From Morinoia aosen (lineage: Eukaryota > Arthropoda > Malacostraca > Amphipoda > Talitridae), in assembly GCA_030386875.1 (NCBI GenBank), contig CM059567.1:79973130-80037129 (forward strand): 64,000 bases of DNA. The letters run 5' to 3'. Position numbers and translations under genes: made by a program. A model generated the notes under the pieces. The model saw only the letters and a program-made list of their open reading frames with translations, had not been told where the DNA came from and did no database searches. Below, piece by piece: positions 12,023 to 20,550 of the stretch. Every line of letters starts with the position of its first letter. Position 1 is the stretch's first letter.

Positions 12023-13971
12023 TCTAAAATTCCCCCAAAGTGGGGAACTTAATTTGATTATGTGAATTTGTAGCTTGAAGAGCAAGCAATTTAATGTTGA
12101 GAATTGGATTGATTGGTATTCTTTGACAAGGCAGGGTCACCAGAAGCCGGGGAAGGCTTCAATATATTGAATGAATTGATATGGCCACTAACTCAGAAGG
12201 AGTTTAGGACGGTGTTCGGACGCAATATTTCAAGCTACAAATAATCAAACAGGTAATCTTATAAACACCACAATGCGAACCATCACCTGGGGAGAATGAG
12301 TGAACAAATAGCTCGCCTTTTGTAGTATATTTATGTCGGAGGTTGAACGCCGAAGTGCGAGGCTTGAGGCTGGGTTCGTGAGACGTTCTTGGGGAGAGTC
12401 CAAGGTGGTTGGAGAACTTCAGACGATGCGTTCAGCTCAGGCTTGTGGAAGCGTGTGCTGGAGTGTGAAGTTGAGGATGATGTAAGGTGGGAGGTTCCGA
12501 CATTAAGTGGGTCGGCGATTGAGTGATGAGTATGGGAATAGCTACCGGTTGGGAGAACTCGGTAGGAAAAGGAGGCTCTCGACCCAATAGTCTCAACTGG
12601 AGATTTTAGCGGCTTAGCTGCAGGGATGCAGGCCTTCCAGTTTTGTGAAGTTTGAAGAGTAGGAAAAACTTGGATTGAAAACTTGGAGGCAAAAAAACTT
12701 GGGGAATGAACTCGGAGGAGGTAAGCTCCTTAAATTAAGAGGTTAGGGTTTGGTTCCATACGTGTTTGTGAGTGCATGAATGTGTGGTCCAGTAGATCCT
12801 GTCAGGGGACAACGTGCTGGATTATTTTGTACGATAACGAGTCTATTCATACACATGTGCAAGACTGGTGCTAATTGCTGCATTAACAAGAAGAACAATG
12901 GCAGAAGTCTAGTGCTAAGGTCAGTCCGCAGCTCTAGCGCCCGAGTTGCAGCCTGAATCATCTTAACACCAGAATCGGTGTTCCAGACCAACTGGTCACA
13001 AGCTCTATCTTGATATCCAAGCAGTAACACAACTGAGTATGTAATCTAAGTGGGCTAACAGCTAGAAGCCGAAATTGCTACAGCATTGAGGTAAATAATG
13101 TACCAATAGTGAATAATGATAAAAGGTAAAGCCTCTATTCTCCATAATTCAGATGAGCAAGAATTTCTTCCAGGCGCAGAAAAATTACATATAAAAAGGA
13201 GCAGCATATAAAAAGACACAACAGTAAAACGAGTAAAACGAACTAAAGCTTGAAAACAAAGTTACAGTGACTTAGCAAAGGCTAACAACGCTCAATTAAA
13301 TTCAGGGAAACAATATTTAGCTTACATATTAATGATCCCTGTGGACAGTGAAGTGTCTTAAAACACTTTGCTCAGCACTGATAAAATATCTAAAGAGCTA
13401 ATGCCAACATTGTAATAATATTGAGAGCCAACAAGGATTCATCGGAGAAGCAAATACAAAAGGGAAAACAATGACAAAGATGGGGCAGTGAGCTTGAAGC
13501 TTGTGCCTAACTAACACTGGCACAGAGAAAACATAGTGCATGTTCCTAAGTCAGTTACATGAGTAAACTCTAATTCAACAGACAAGTCAATAAAAATTTA
13601 ATGAAACACTTAACATTAACACTTGATACTTACAAATGCCCGCTCTGGGGCCCAAGCACTACTCAGGAGAATCTATACGAGAATCACGATTCTGCCTGGA
13701 AAGCCGGCCTTATATACGCTGTGAGCGGACGAGCGTTTCCGGACGGAACTTCCGGGACGAATGAACTTGCTGTATGGTTCTACGTGAAAAACGCCGTTCT
13801 TTCTTGTCGAAGTATTTCTTTGGTCAAATTTTAATGGATTTAGGGGTAATGTTGAATGACAATAGTAATCTAAAATTTTATGAATGATTACGTTAACTTT
13901 ATTTAATTTTTAGAAGATGGTTTTAATAATTTATGAAATTTAGACTGAAGTGCGGCTGAGGGTTCACTACA
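12023..13971 (-). repeat. 5' LTR of the LARD-like element
   Basis: Partner of 8871-10811 in the minus-strand orientation. It starts TGTAGTGAACC at 13971 and is bounded outside by CTTT (13972-13975). Confidence 0.75.
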
Positions 13972-14329
13972 CTTTCTCATGGAAAATTATGGACAATATT
14001 TTACATTTTTTTTAAAGAGGAGGATGCCTAGCTTATTCCAATCAATCGAGCCTGATATACATCATCTTGTTCAATGGTTTTTCCAATGCCTTATTACTAG
14101 AGACCGGACGTTTAAGCGCTATCAAATATGACGAAATAGCTCAAAAAATAGCATTTATAGCACTAAAGAATAAGCGCTAATAAAGCAGTTTCATGACTTT
14201 GTTGATACATGCTTATAGCATAGTATAACAAATCAGACCAAAAGACACAAAAAGCATTTTTTAAACAAAAACAATATAACACAATAAAGTGAACGAAAAA
14301 TCACATGAACGAAATAACAAACACTACCA

Positions 14330-14441
14330 TTTGTTTCTTACCGCTATTCAGAAGTTCTATTACAATGAATTATTAGCAACATTTTCAGTTGTTAAGTTGT
14401 GCCTTTTATCAGAGAGTATATATTTTAAAACAGAAAATGTT
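14330..14441 (-). pseudogene. 3' piece of hAT transposase copy B, hATC domain
   Basis: The minus-strand frame immediately left of the Polinton continues the hATC motif that starts right of it. The right side ends in STEVERTF and this side resumes with SVLKYILSDKRHNL, then TTENVANNSL. With the matching region of copy A (6120-6215) it fixes the Polinton insertion point inside a coding domain. Confidence 0.8.
14436..14441. repeat. Target-site duplication of the Polinton, left (AATGTT)
   Basis: Identical to 28617-28622. Confidence 0.95.
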
Positions 14442-14646
14442 AGTAGTAAGCACAATACCATCAGGGCAAAATTCCCCCCAATTAGCTTATAATTGAAATT
14501 ATTTGAAAAACAATTTCAAAAAGATTGATTCTTTGACGAATTTTTGAGTTTCATAAGCCAAAATGAGTTACACAAACGACTAAGTCACTTTTAGATATAA
14601 ATTTCAATTTACTTAATCTAACCACAAGGGTTTCATCAATAAAAAC
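14442..14646. repeat. Left terminal inverted repeat of the Polinton
   Basis: The reverse complement matches 28412-28616 with roughly ten differences over 205 bp. The outer end is AGTAGTAAGCACAATACC. Confidence 0.95.
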
Positions 14647-14945
14647 TACTTCCGTTTTTCATTTTCCTTATATGCAAAAAATTGTTCGAAATTAATTTTA
14701 GTTTCCCGTTCAGCTATTTTTTCTAAAGCGTACATAGAAAACGAACTGAGTTTTCGTGGTTGACTTGTCAAATATCAATCATATATGATTACGTCTAAAC
14801 TATTACATAAGAAACTATTGAAAACAAACAAAATTGAATTTAAAATTATAAATAGAATCTTGAACAGAGATGTTGAAACGATATAATTTATATAATGAAG
14901 ACACATTTAAAATGTATACACAACAATTTCATTCATCTTTCACAT

Positions 14946-15026
14946 GTCGTTGTAGCTTAGTGGTCTGAGGCGCAGCAGCCAAATTGTAAGGGAAAGACAT
15001 CACGGGTTCGAATCCCGCCAAATATC
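14946..15026 (+). tRNA. tRNA-like Pol III unit 1 inside the Polinton
   Basis: An A box TAGCTTAGTGG (14953-14963) and a B box GGTTCGAATCC (15005-15015) are both exact matches to the internal Pol III consensus. The D stem (GCTT/AGGC) pairs fully and the T arm pairs at four of five positions, but the acceptor stem has two mismatches and no good anticodon stem is visible. A T6 run follows at about 15031-15036, a Pol III terminator. It may be a decayed tRNA gene or a tRNA-shaped RNA; I cannot assign an amino acid. Confidence 0.5.
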
Positions 15027-15210
15027 ACACTTTTTTATGCTGACGAAACGAAGGGCTGATACGTAAATTAAATATTTTCTATTTTTTCTCTTTAACGAAT
15101 GAAAGAAAAAAGTTTTAACATGACTATGAATTGTAAAAAATCGAAGCATTGTTCTTCAATATTCAGAAAAAGTTAGCGGAAATAGACCAAAGTTCTCCTT
15201 AGTAAAGTAG

Positions 15211-15293
15211 ATCTATTTGGTCGAGTGGATAACGTGTTGGGCTTGTGTTATGCATGGGATCACAGTTGATGGTTCGAATCCCGAGATATAGAT
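15211..15293 (+). tRNA. tRNA-like Pol III unit 2 inside the Polinton
   Basis: The acceptor stem ATCTATT pairs with TATAGAT at six of seven positions. An A box TGGTCGAGTGG (15218-15228) and a B box GGTTCGAATCC (15271-15281) are present, and a T5 run follows at 15299-15303. The T stem and anticodon stem are poor. With unit 1 this makes two A-box/B-box/terminator sets within 360 bp, which is unlikely by chance. Confidence 0.5.
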
Positions 15294-15426
15294 AGGGCTT
15301 TTTCATGGTTACATGGACCTGCAATAAAATTCCAGGAGCAGCTGGAAATACGTCACGAAGGAAATGGAGGGAGATTAAAATACTTCAAATGAAAATTCAT
15401 TAGTGCAAAATTACATAGAAGATTTA

Positions 15427-15545
15427 TTCGTTGACGAATTTTACTTTTTATAAGCAGAAGCGACTTAGACAAACTACTAAGTGTATTTTAGATATAAATT
15501 CCTATTTTCTTAATCTAACCGTATGTAGCATATGAAATAAATTTT
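15427..15545. repeat. Diverged internal copy of the Polinton inverted repeat
   Basis: Same orientation as, and clearly related to, the inner part of the left repeat (about 14530-14646). Shared strings include TTGACGAATTTT, ATAAGC, TTTTAGATATAAAT and CTTAATCTAACC. The right end of the element has no such second copy. It brackets the segment holding the two tRNA-like units. Confidence 0.75.
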
Positions 15546-15577
15546 ACTCCATACAGGAACATTTCAGAAAACCAGTT

Positions 15578-16277
15578 TTAGTTCAACGGTTCAACGGTTT
15601 CTCGTCTCAAAGTATTCTCTAACGATATTAATCTGTTTTTTATATCAGCGTAATCATCCTCCAATTTCTGCGATGACTGTTTCAATTTTTCTATTTCATT
15701 TGTATTTATGATAGTTTCTCTATCCTGTTCATGAAGATTATTTCTAAAAGTTTCAATGTATGAACTCATATCGTTGAATACTCTCTCGAGATTTGCATAG
15801 TCAAATTTCACACTTTTTATTTCCTCTTCTTCCAACCTCTTTATCTCATTTTTCAAAAAGTCTGTATGTTCTAAAATACCTGTTCGAATCACCTCTATTT
15901 TTTCCTCAGATATTCTACTATGTTCATCGAGATTTATCATAATTTCCCTGAGTTTTTCTTGAAAACCTGTAGTATTCTCTTCTATAGATGTTTGGATGGA
16001 ATCACTTCTGAACTGATAATTTTCATTGATAAGATTTTCTCTTACCTCTATATATTTTCTGAGATGAAGCCTCAAATTTTCCAAAACTTCGTTAACATAT
16101 TTTTTATTCGTAGCGTCAAATTCTTCGATTGGAAAAGAAATATTTGCAAGTCTTCTATTATTTAAATCGAAATTTTGATCTTCATCAAGATATTTAAAAC
16201 CAATTCCAGGAGGTCCTGGTTGTGAAGATAAAAATGATTTTTTTTCCTTGTTGTCCAAAAATATTTACGCCTATCAT
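15578..16277 (-). pseudogene. Fibre-like protein with collagen-type GPPG and phage-fibre motif
   Basis: A likely ATG at 16275-16277 follows TATAAAA and opens MIGVNIFGQQG; a frameshift in the A-run near 16245 then joins the 226-residue frame (15578-16258), which itself has no ATG. Early in that frame is PGPPGIGF, then NFDLNNRRLANISFP followed by DATNKKYVNE. This is the layout of a phage tail-fibre repeat (residues like NKRL.N...P...DAVNKKYVD). The remainder is alpha-helical, E/K/N-rich, probably coiled coil. By position and motif I infer a trimeric fibre or spike for the virion. Apart from the single frameshift the gene is open. Confidence 0.6.
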
Positions 16278-16295
16278 TTTTTATACATAGAATTT

Positions 16296-17618
16296 TCAAT
16301 TCTCTAAATTTTCTCTAACTCTCATAGATATCAAATTGTTTACTCGGTCACTCAAACTTTCCACTTCCTGGTTTAATTTTACATTTTTATCAGTTTCATT
16401 CTGAAGCATTAATTTGAACTGACTGATTTCATTCTGATTTGAAATAATGTCTCTTGAAAACTCCTGGAAAAGACTTTCTACATCACTCAAGTTCTTAGCT
16501 AGTTCTTCTATTTTTCTTAATGGGACTGACTCTGCTCGTAATTCCATTATAATTTTGTTAAGATCGTTGAATTTTTCTTCGCTGGATGAGGTTATGGTTC
16601 ACTCTAAATTTTTCAGCTTATTGTCAACTTCAACAAACGAGGGTGCTAAGGCTACTGTTCTTTCCATAACAAAAAGGTTTCTATCACTTAAATCAGTTAG
16701 ATGTGCCTCTAAGCTTTTACTTTTTTCTTCAACAGTATTGTTCAGTGTTGATTCTAAACTCTTCGGCTTTCCTTCAATTTGATCATTAAGTGATGTCTGC
16801 AAGCTCATTTCTTTTTCATTCACAACATTAATTAAACTAATTTCTTGTTCTTCAACTTTATTACTTATTAATTTGTTCTTTGAATCAATTTGATCATTAA
16901 TTTTAGTTTCTAAAGTCTTCAGTTTTTCATCCATTTGATTTTCTATAACTGACTCTTGATTCTTGAAATACTCTTGAATCTCAGGAATTTTAACATCAAT
17001 CAAATTGGTTATCTTAGAGTCCACAAGCTCAAATTTAGCTTCAACTCCTTTAATCTGATCGGTTAATGCTGACTCTTTAACTAACAGCTTTTCATCGATT
17101 CTAGTTTCAATACCTGACCCCAGACTCTTCAATTAGTCCCTAATCTCTGGAATTTTTACGTCTGTTAGGTTGGTTATGTTTGAATCAATGTTTTCAAATT
17201 TAGCATCAATTTCATCAATTTTCTTCATCAATGTTGAGTCTATGCTTGATAGTCGTTCATCATTTGAAACAATTTTTGGTTCAAGAGCAACGAACTTTTC
17301 AGATAAATCATAAATTAACGTCTCTAAGAATTTAACGATTGAGTCTACATCAGAAAATTTCACTTGTAAATCTGTTTTCAGAGTTACATATTTCTCATCA
17401 TACTCGTTTATAATTGATTCCAATTCAGTTTTTTCATTTTTGAGAGCTTCAATTGTGTCTTTCAATGACTCTATATTAGAATCTTCAAGTAAACTTTTTA
17501 TTTGCTGTACATTCTGCAAAAGTCCTTCAGAATTATTTTCACTATTTTCATGTTCATGATTTTCTTTACAGGAAGGTAAAAAGACCAACTTTGCTGCATA
17601 AATATTTCCACAAGACAT
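16296..17618 (-). pseudogene. Long coiled-coil virion-associated protein, two in-frame stops
   Basis: The ATG at 17616-17618 follows CTTTAAAAA and starts MSCGNIYAAKLV. Three consecutive open blocks (17133-17618, 16599-17132, 16296-16547) lie in one frame, separated by a TAA at 17133-17135 and a TGA at 16599-16601, so the ancestral protein had about 440 residues. It consists of repeating modules such as DSNITNLTDVKIPEI and DSKITNLIDVKIPEI with regular heptads, so a parallel coiled coil is likely. It lies directly upstream of the fibre-like gene; a stalk or fibre role is inference. The coincidence of only two point stops with an otherwise perfect frame suggests recent inactivation. Confidence 0.6.
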
Positions 17619-17653
17619 TTTTTAAAGAAAAAAAATTAACTGTAGTTTATTTT

Positions 17654-18100
17654 CTAAAAACTAGTTGGGGTTTTATACAGATCTAAAAGAATTGCATGAA
17701 AGCTTTCATTTTCTAAACGCTTCAGCATTTCTAGACATAAATGTCCACAAATTACATCACCTATTTTCTGGATTTTGTAAGTAGAGAAAATTTTATCAAC
17801 ACAATCTGTTAAGTAGTCTTTAAATTCAATTGTATAAATCAAACCATAACTGTCAAAGTAATAACATATGTTATCTTTCTTATACCAACAAGTCCAATGC
17901 GTTCCTAATCCTTTTTCAGTGTCTAAATTTAGGATTCCGCATTCCGTTTCTAAAGGGTGTTTAGGTAAAGTATCTCTCATGTAAATACCTCGAAAATTCG
18001 GAATTTTCACTATATTTATGTAGTATTCTAAATCATGTTTAGATAATGGTTGGTTAGGTATTACTTCTTTGGTGGTTTCAAGTAGAGACCCTTTCCACAA
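17654..18100 (-). CDS. PRO: Adenain-type cysteine protease of the Polinton (start uncertain)
   Basis: Of 148 residues, His68 (GTHW), Asp83 (YYFDSYG), Gln111 and Cys118 (ICGHLCLEML) match the adenain/Ulp1 triad plus oxyanion glutamine, with the Q-to-C spacing of seven seen in adenovirus protease. FRGIYMRDTLP is a further family signature. In related viruses this enzyme matures capsid proteins. The open frame has no ATG: it begins with TTG and follows the TAA of the upstream gene (18119) in the same frame with only six codons between. Either the start codon has mutated or translation reaches it by readthrough. The catalytic core appears intact. Confidence 0.85.
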   Translation of the reverse strand: MWKGSLLETTKEVIPNQPLSKHDLEYYINIVKIPNFRGIYMRDTLPKHPLETECGILNLDTEKGLGTHWTCWYKKDNICYYFDSYGLIYTIEFKDYLTDCVDKIFSTYKIQKIGDVICGHLCLEMLKRLENESFHAILLDLYKTPTSF

Positions 18101-18118
18101 GGTTTTTTTTTCTCGGAG

Positions 18119-18448
18119 TTATCCGTATACCTGAACCTTTTTTACTTTTATTGCTTCATTGTGCCTTTTAGTTTCTGACAAGAGTTTATCGTCAGCTTTT
18201 TTCTTATTAACTGCGGATGCTATTGCAGCAGCACCTCCAGCCAAAGAGCCAGCAGCCCCAAGGCCAGCTAATGAAGCTGGAATTATAAATATAAAACCCC
18301 CTTTCGTCGCAGTATCTTTAGAAACAAAAGAAGTCTTTGTCTTTTTACAAATAATACACATACCTTTGACCAGTATCTTATTGTTCTTTGTAATTAAATA
18401 TTGAGGATTATCAATATCAGTTTTCTTCTTACTCTTTACACAATACAT
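18119..18448 (-). CDS. Small hydrophobic protein, DUF5679-like N-terminus
   Basis: 109 residues, ATG at 18446-18448 right after TTTAAAAA. The N-terminus MYCVKSKKKTD with a later CIIC resembles a small zinc-ribbon (DUF5679-type) found in large DNA viruses and Polintons; one Cys of the first pair is Ser here. A glycine/alanine-rich hydrophobic segment at about residues 50-80 (SLAGLGAAGSLAGGAAAIA) could insert in a membrane or pack in the virion, and a basic tail follows. I infer a minor virion protein cleaved by the adjacent protease. The frame is intact. Confidence 0.65.
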   Translation of the reverse strand: MYCVKSKKKTDIDNPQYLITKNNKILVKGMCIICKKTKTSFVSKDTATKGGFIFIIPASLAGLGAAGSLAGGAAAIASAVNKKKADDKLLSETKRHNEAIKVKKVQVYG

Positions 18449-18483
18449 TTTTTAAACATTATTATGTGAATATATTTTAATTT

Positions 18484-19752
18484 TTAGTAGTTTAAACTCA
18501 TTTTATCACCGTCAGATTGCAATCGAATTACTCTGTCAGATAGAATCAGTGCATATGCATATGTATCATCAGGAATATTGGTTTTAAATTCTGCTTTAAT
18601 TTTAATATCAATTGTAGTTTCCTTGATACGTTCATTTTGTCTGCTGATATCAAACACATAGATGGGATACAAATATTTAATGTGTCTGTATTCGATAGCA
18701 CAATTTTCATTAAGTACATAATCTATTAACATCTTATAAGCTGTAGCATAATTGTTAGAATCGAAATCAATCTGTAAATTGTGATCAGGGTATCGTTCAT
18801 TATTCAGCTGAACATATGCATTCGTCAAGTTACAATGATCGAAAATTGCATTGTTTACAGCTTGTGAATTAGCTTTCTTAGTTTGGAACGCTAAAATTAT
18901 ATATCGAGGTCTTTGAGATCTTGAATTTGGAGTTAAAGTCCAATTTAAGAATTTCTGTTGAGAGTTTACAATTGTTTGTTCCAATTGTCTATTCAAATAA
19001 GGAATAGGTAACGTTATTTTATCCTTAATTTGACGATATAGCTTTATTTTATACTCATCAGACAGTTTGTAAGCTGGCATTTTCCAAATTAATTTTGTAA
19101 TAGTAATTTTACCATCAACTACTTTATCTTGCTGGTTTGCATCTTTCTCATCCGATTTGAATATAGCATTAGAATTATCACCTCTTCTTAAAGTCAGAGC
19201 ATGTTTCACTCCATAAATTACCTTCTTATAATTTTCACAAAATCCAAACACATGTTCAAGTGGGATAGCAGCGCTGAATTTCCCATTAGCTGAACTTAAG
19301 TAGTCATTTCGATCGCAAAATCCTTCGTTTGATTTTTCATTCTTCTTAGTATCAACGCTCCAGAAAAATATCATGTTTTCTTCAACATTTCGGGGATAGC
19401 TAACTAATCCTTTTAGAGTTGTTGTAATTCCAGGGTAACTATAACCTTCAATTTCTTCATCTCCAATTCTGTAAGAAACTCTATCAAACAAATGCATTAA
19501 TCCATTGTTGATTATTGTTATTTTTTTATCTTTAAAATTATAATCACTTCCATCTTCTTTATTCAAAGCTCCTTCTATATAAATAAAACTTTTACTAGGT
19601 AATACAAACTGATCTTGATTCTGGATAATGATCTTGATATCGTTATGTTCACGATTCGGATCAGTACCTATTTGTGGTTCATAGTTATGCGTTTCAATTT
19701 TTTCAATTGATTCATCAACTTTAATGTTTTCATTCCATCTTAAAGAATCCAT
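18484..19752 (-). CDS. MCP: Polinton major capsid protein (double jelly-roll, inferred)
   Basis: 422 residues, ATG at 19750-19752 preceded by TTTAAAAA. The sequence belongs to the family known from nematode and insect annotations as F54H12.2-like, which I take to be the Polinton major capsid protein. Features include a beta-rich first half (FVLPSKSFIYIEG, MHLFDRVSYRIGDEEIE), the segment KITLPIPYLNR, and a C-terminal block with LQIDFDSNNYATAYKM. The frame is entirely open with no stops, in contrast to the minor capsid gene next to it. The double jelly-roll fold is inferred from family, not visible directly. It sits 28 bp downstream of the minor capsid gene. Confidence 0.8.
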   Translation of the reverse strand: MDSLRWNENIKVDESIEKIETHNYEPQIGTDPNREHNDIKIIIQNQDQFVLPSKSFIYIEGALNKEDGSDYNFKDKKITIINNGLMHLFDRVSYRIGDEEIEGYSYPGITTTLKGLVSYPRNVEENMIFFWSVDTKKNEKSNEGFCDRNDYLSSANGKFSAAIPLEHVFGFCENYKKVIYGVKHALTLRRGDNSNAIFKSDEKDANQQDKVVDGKITITKLIWKMPAYKLSDEYKIKLYRQIKDKITLPIPYLNRQLEQTIVNSQQKFLNWTLTPNSRSQRPRYIILAFQTKKANSQAVNNAIFDHCNLTNAYVQLNNERYPDHNLQIDFDSNNYATAYKMLIDYVLNENCAIEYRHIKYLYPIYVFDISRQNERIKETTIDIKIKAEFKTNIPDDTYAYALILSDRVIRLQSDGDKMSLNY

Positions 19753-19780
19753 TTTTTAAAGATAATTTTATCAAGTTATC

Positions 19781-20550
19781 TTAATTTCTAGATCTTAGGT
19801 GTAATCGAACAGTTACTTCTTCACCTCTAGGATTCAGAGCATGTCCATTTTGATCAGTAAGCCAAATTCTCAAATCATAGAGTAAAGGTTGATATATCGG
19901 TAGATAAATTGGTTTATTTGGATTTTCTACAATTTTATATCCCGGTGGGACGTTTGGGAAAAAGGAATATAAAATATTATGCAAAGAACCATTGAGGTAT
20001 GAGCCGTTAATTGCACTACAATGAACGAGTATTGCGTTAACAGACATTATGTTCACTATATTTATACTTTCATGTTCTCCAACACCTTCTAAGATAATTT
20101 CTCCAAATCCCAACATTGTATTTAAAGATTTTTGATTTATTGAAAAATTTTTTTAACGTAGATGAATGGAGAACTATGACGCATTTCAAAGTATTAGTAT
20201 TTGCTTTGATTTCAATAAAGCCTGCCAATGTTTTTTGAATGAATTCGTTTATACTTTCTATTTCATAACATTTTCAACACCATTTAATTCATTATAAAAT
20301 TTATTATTATTTTCATCAATGTTAGGAATAGAATGTTACATGTTAGTTGAAATAGCGGACATCCAGGTTCCATTGTTGTCAAATGAAGTTGAAATTTCCA
20401 GCTGAATACGAATTTCATTTGACAATGTTACATGTCTAACCCGACCAGTGCCATTTCGTGAAATTTATTTTTGTTCAATTCTATTGCTGGACTAAAGTTT
20501 ATACTTATGTCACTTTTTCTTTCACTAATTACAATGCTTTGAGATTCCAT
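19781..20550 (-). pseudogene. mCP: Polinton minor capsid (penton-like, single jelly-roll), disrupted
   Basis: The ATG at 20548-20550 follows TTTAAAAA and overlaps the end of the upstream gene by about 22 bp. The opening block (FSPAIELN, HEMALVGL) ends at an in-frame TAA at 20428-20430. A second block with SIPNIDENNNKFY (about 20290-20335) is in another frame. The C-terminal 111 codons (19781-20116) are open and carry SAINGSYLN, FFPNVPPGYKIVE, PIYLPIYQPL and RGEEVTVRLHLR, the strongest signature of this family. An 80-bp insertion bracketed by a 12-bp direct repeat (20332-20343, 20424-20435) adds to the damage. A complete pentamer protein cannot be made from this copy. Confidence 0.8.

Larger units (their letters stand above)
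8871..13971 (-). mobile_element. LTR retroelement without gag/pol (LARD-like)
   Basis: Two direct repeats of about 1.94 kb (8871-10811 and 12023-13971) flank about 1.2 kb of internal sequence. Read on the minus strand, the repeat begins TGTAGTGAACCC; immediately before the 3' LTR lies a polypurine tract (TTGGGGGGTAGC, + strand about 10812-10823), and after the 5' LTR comes CTGGTATACCCC, a possible primer-binding site starting TGG. The 4-bp sequence CTTT flanks both sides (8867-8870, 13972-13975), fitting a target-site duplication. No reverse transcriptase, integrase or gag is readable internally, so the element is non-autonomous. The LTR ends in AGA rather than the usual CA, which is atypical. 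Confidence 0.7.
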
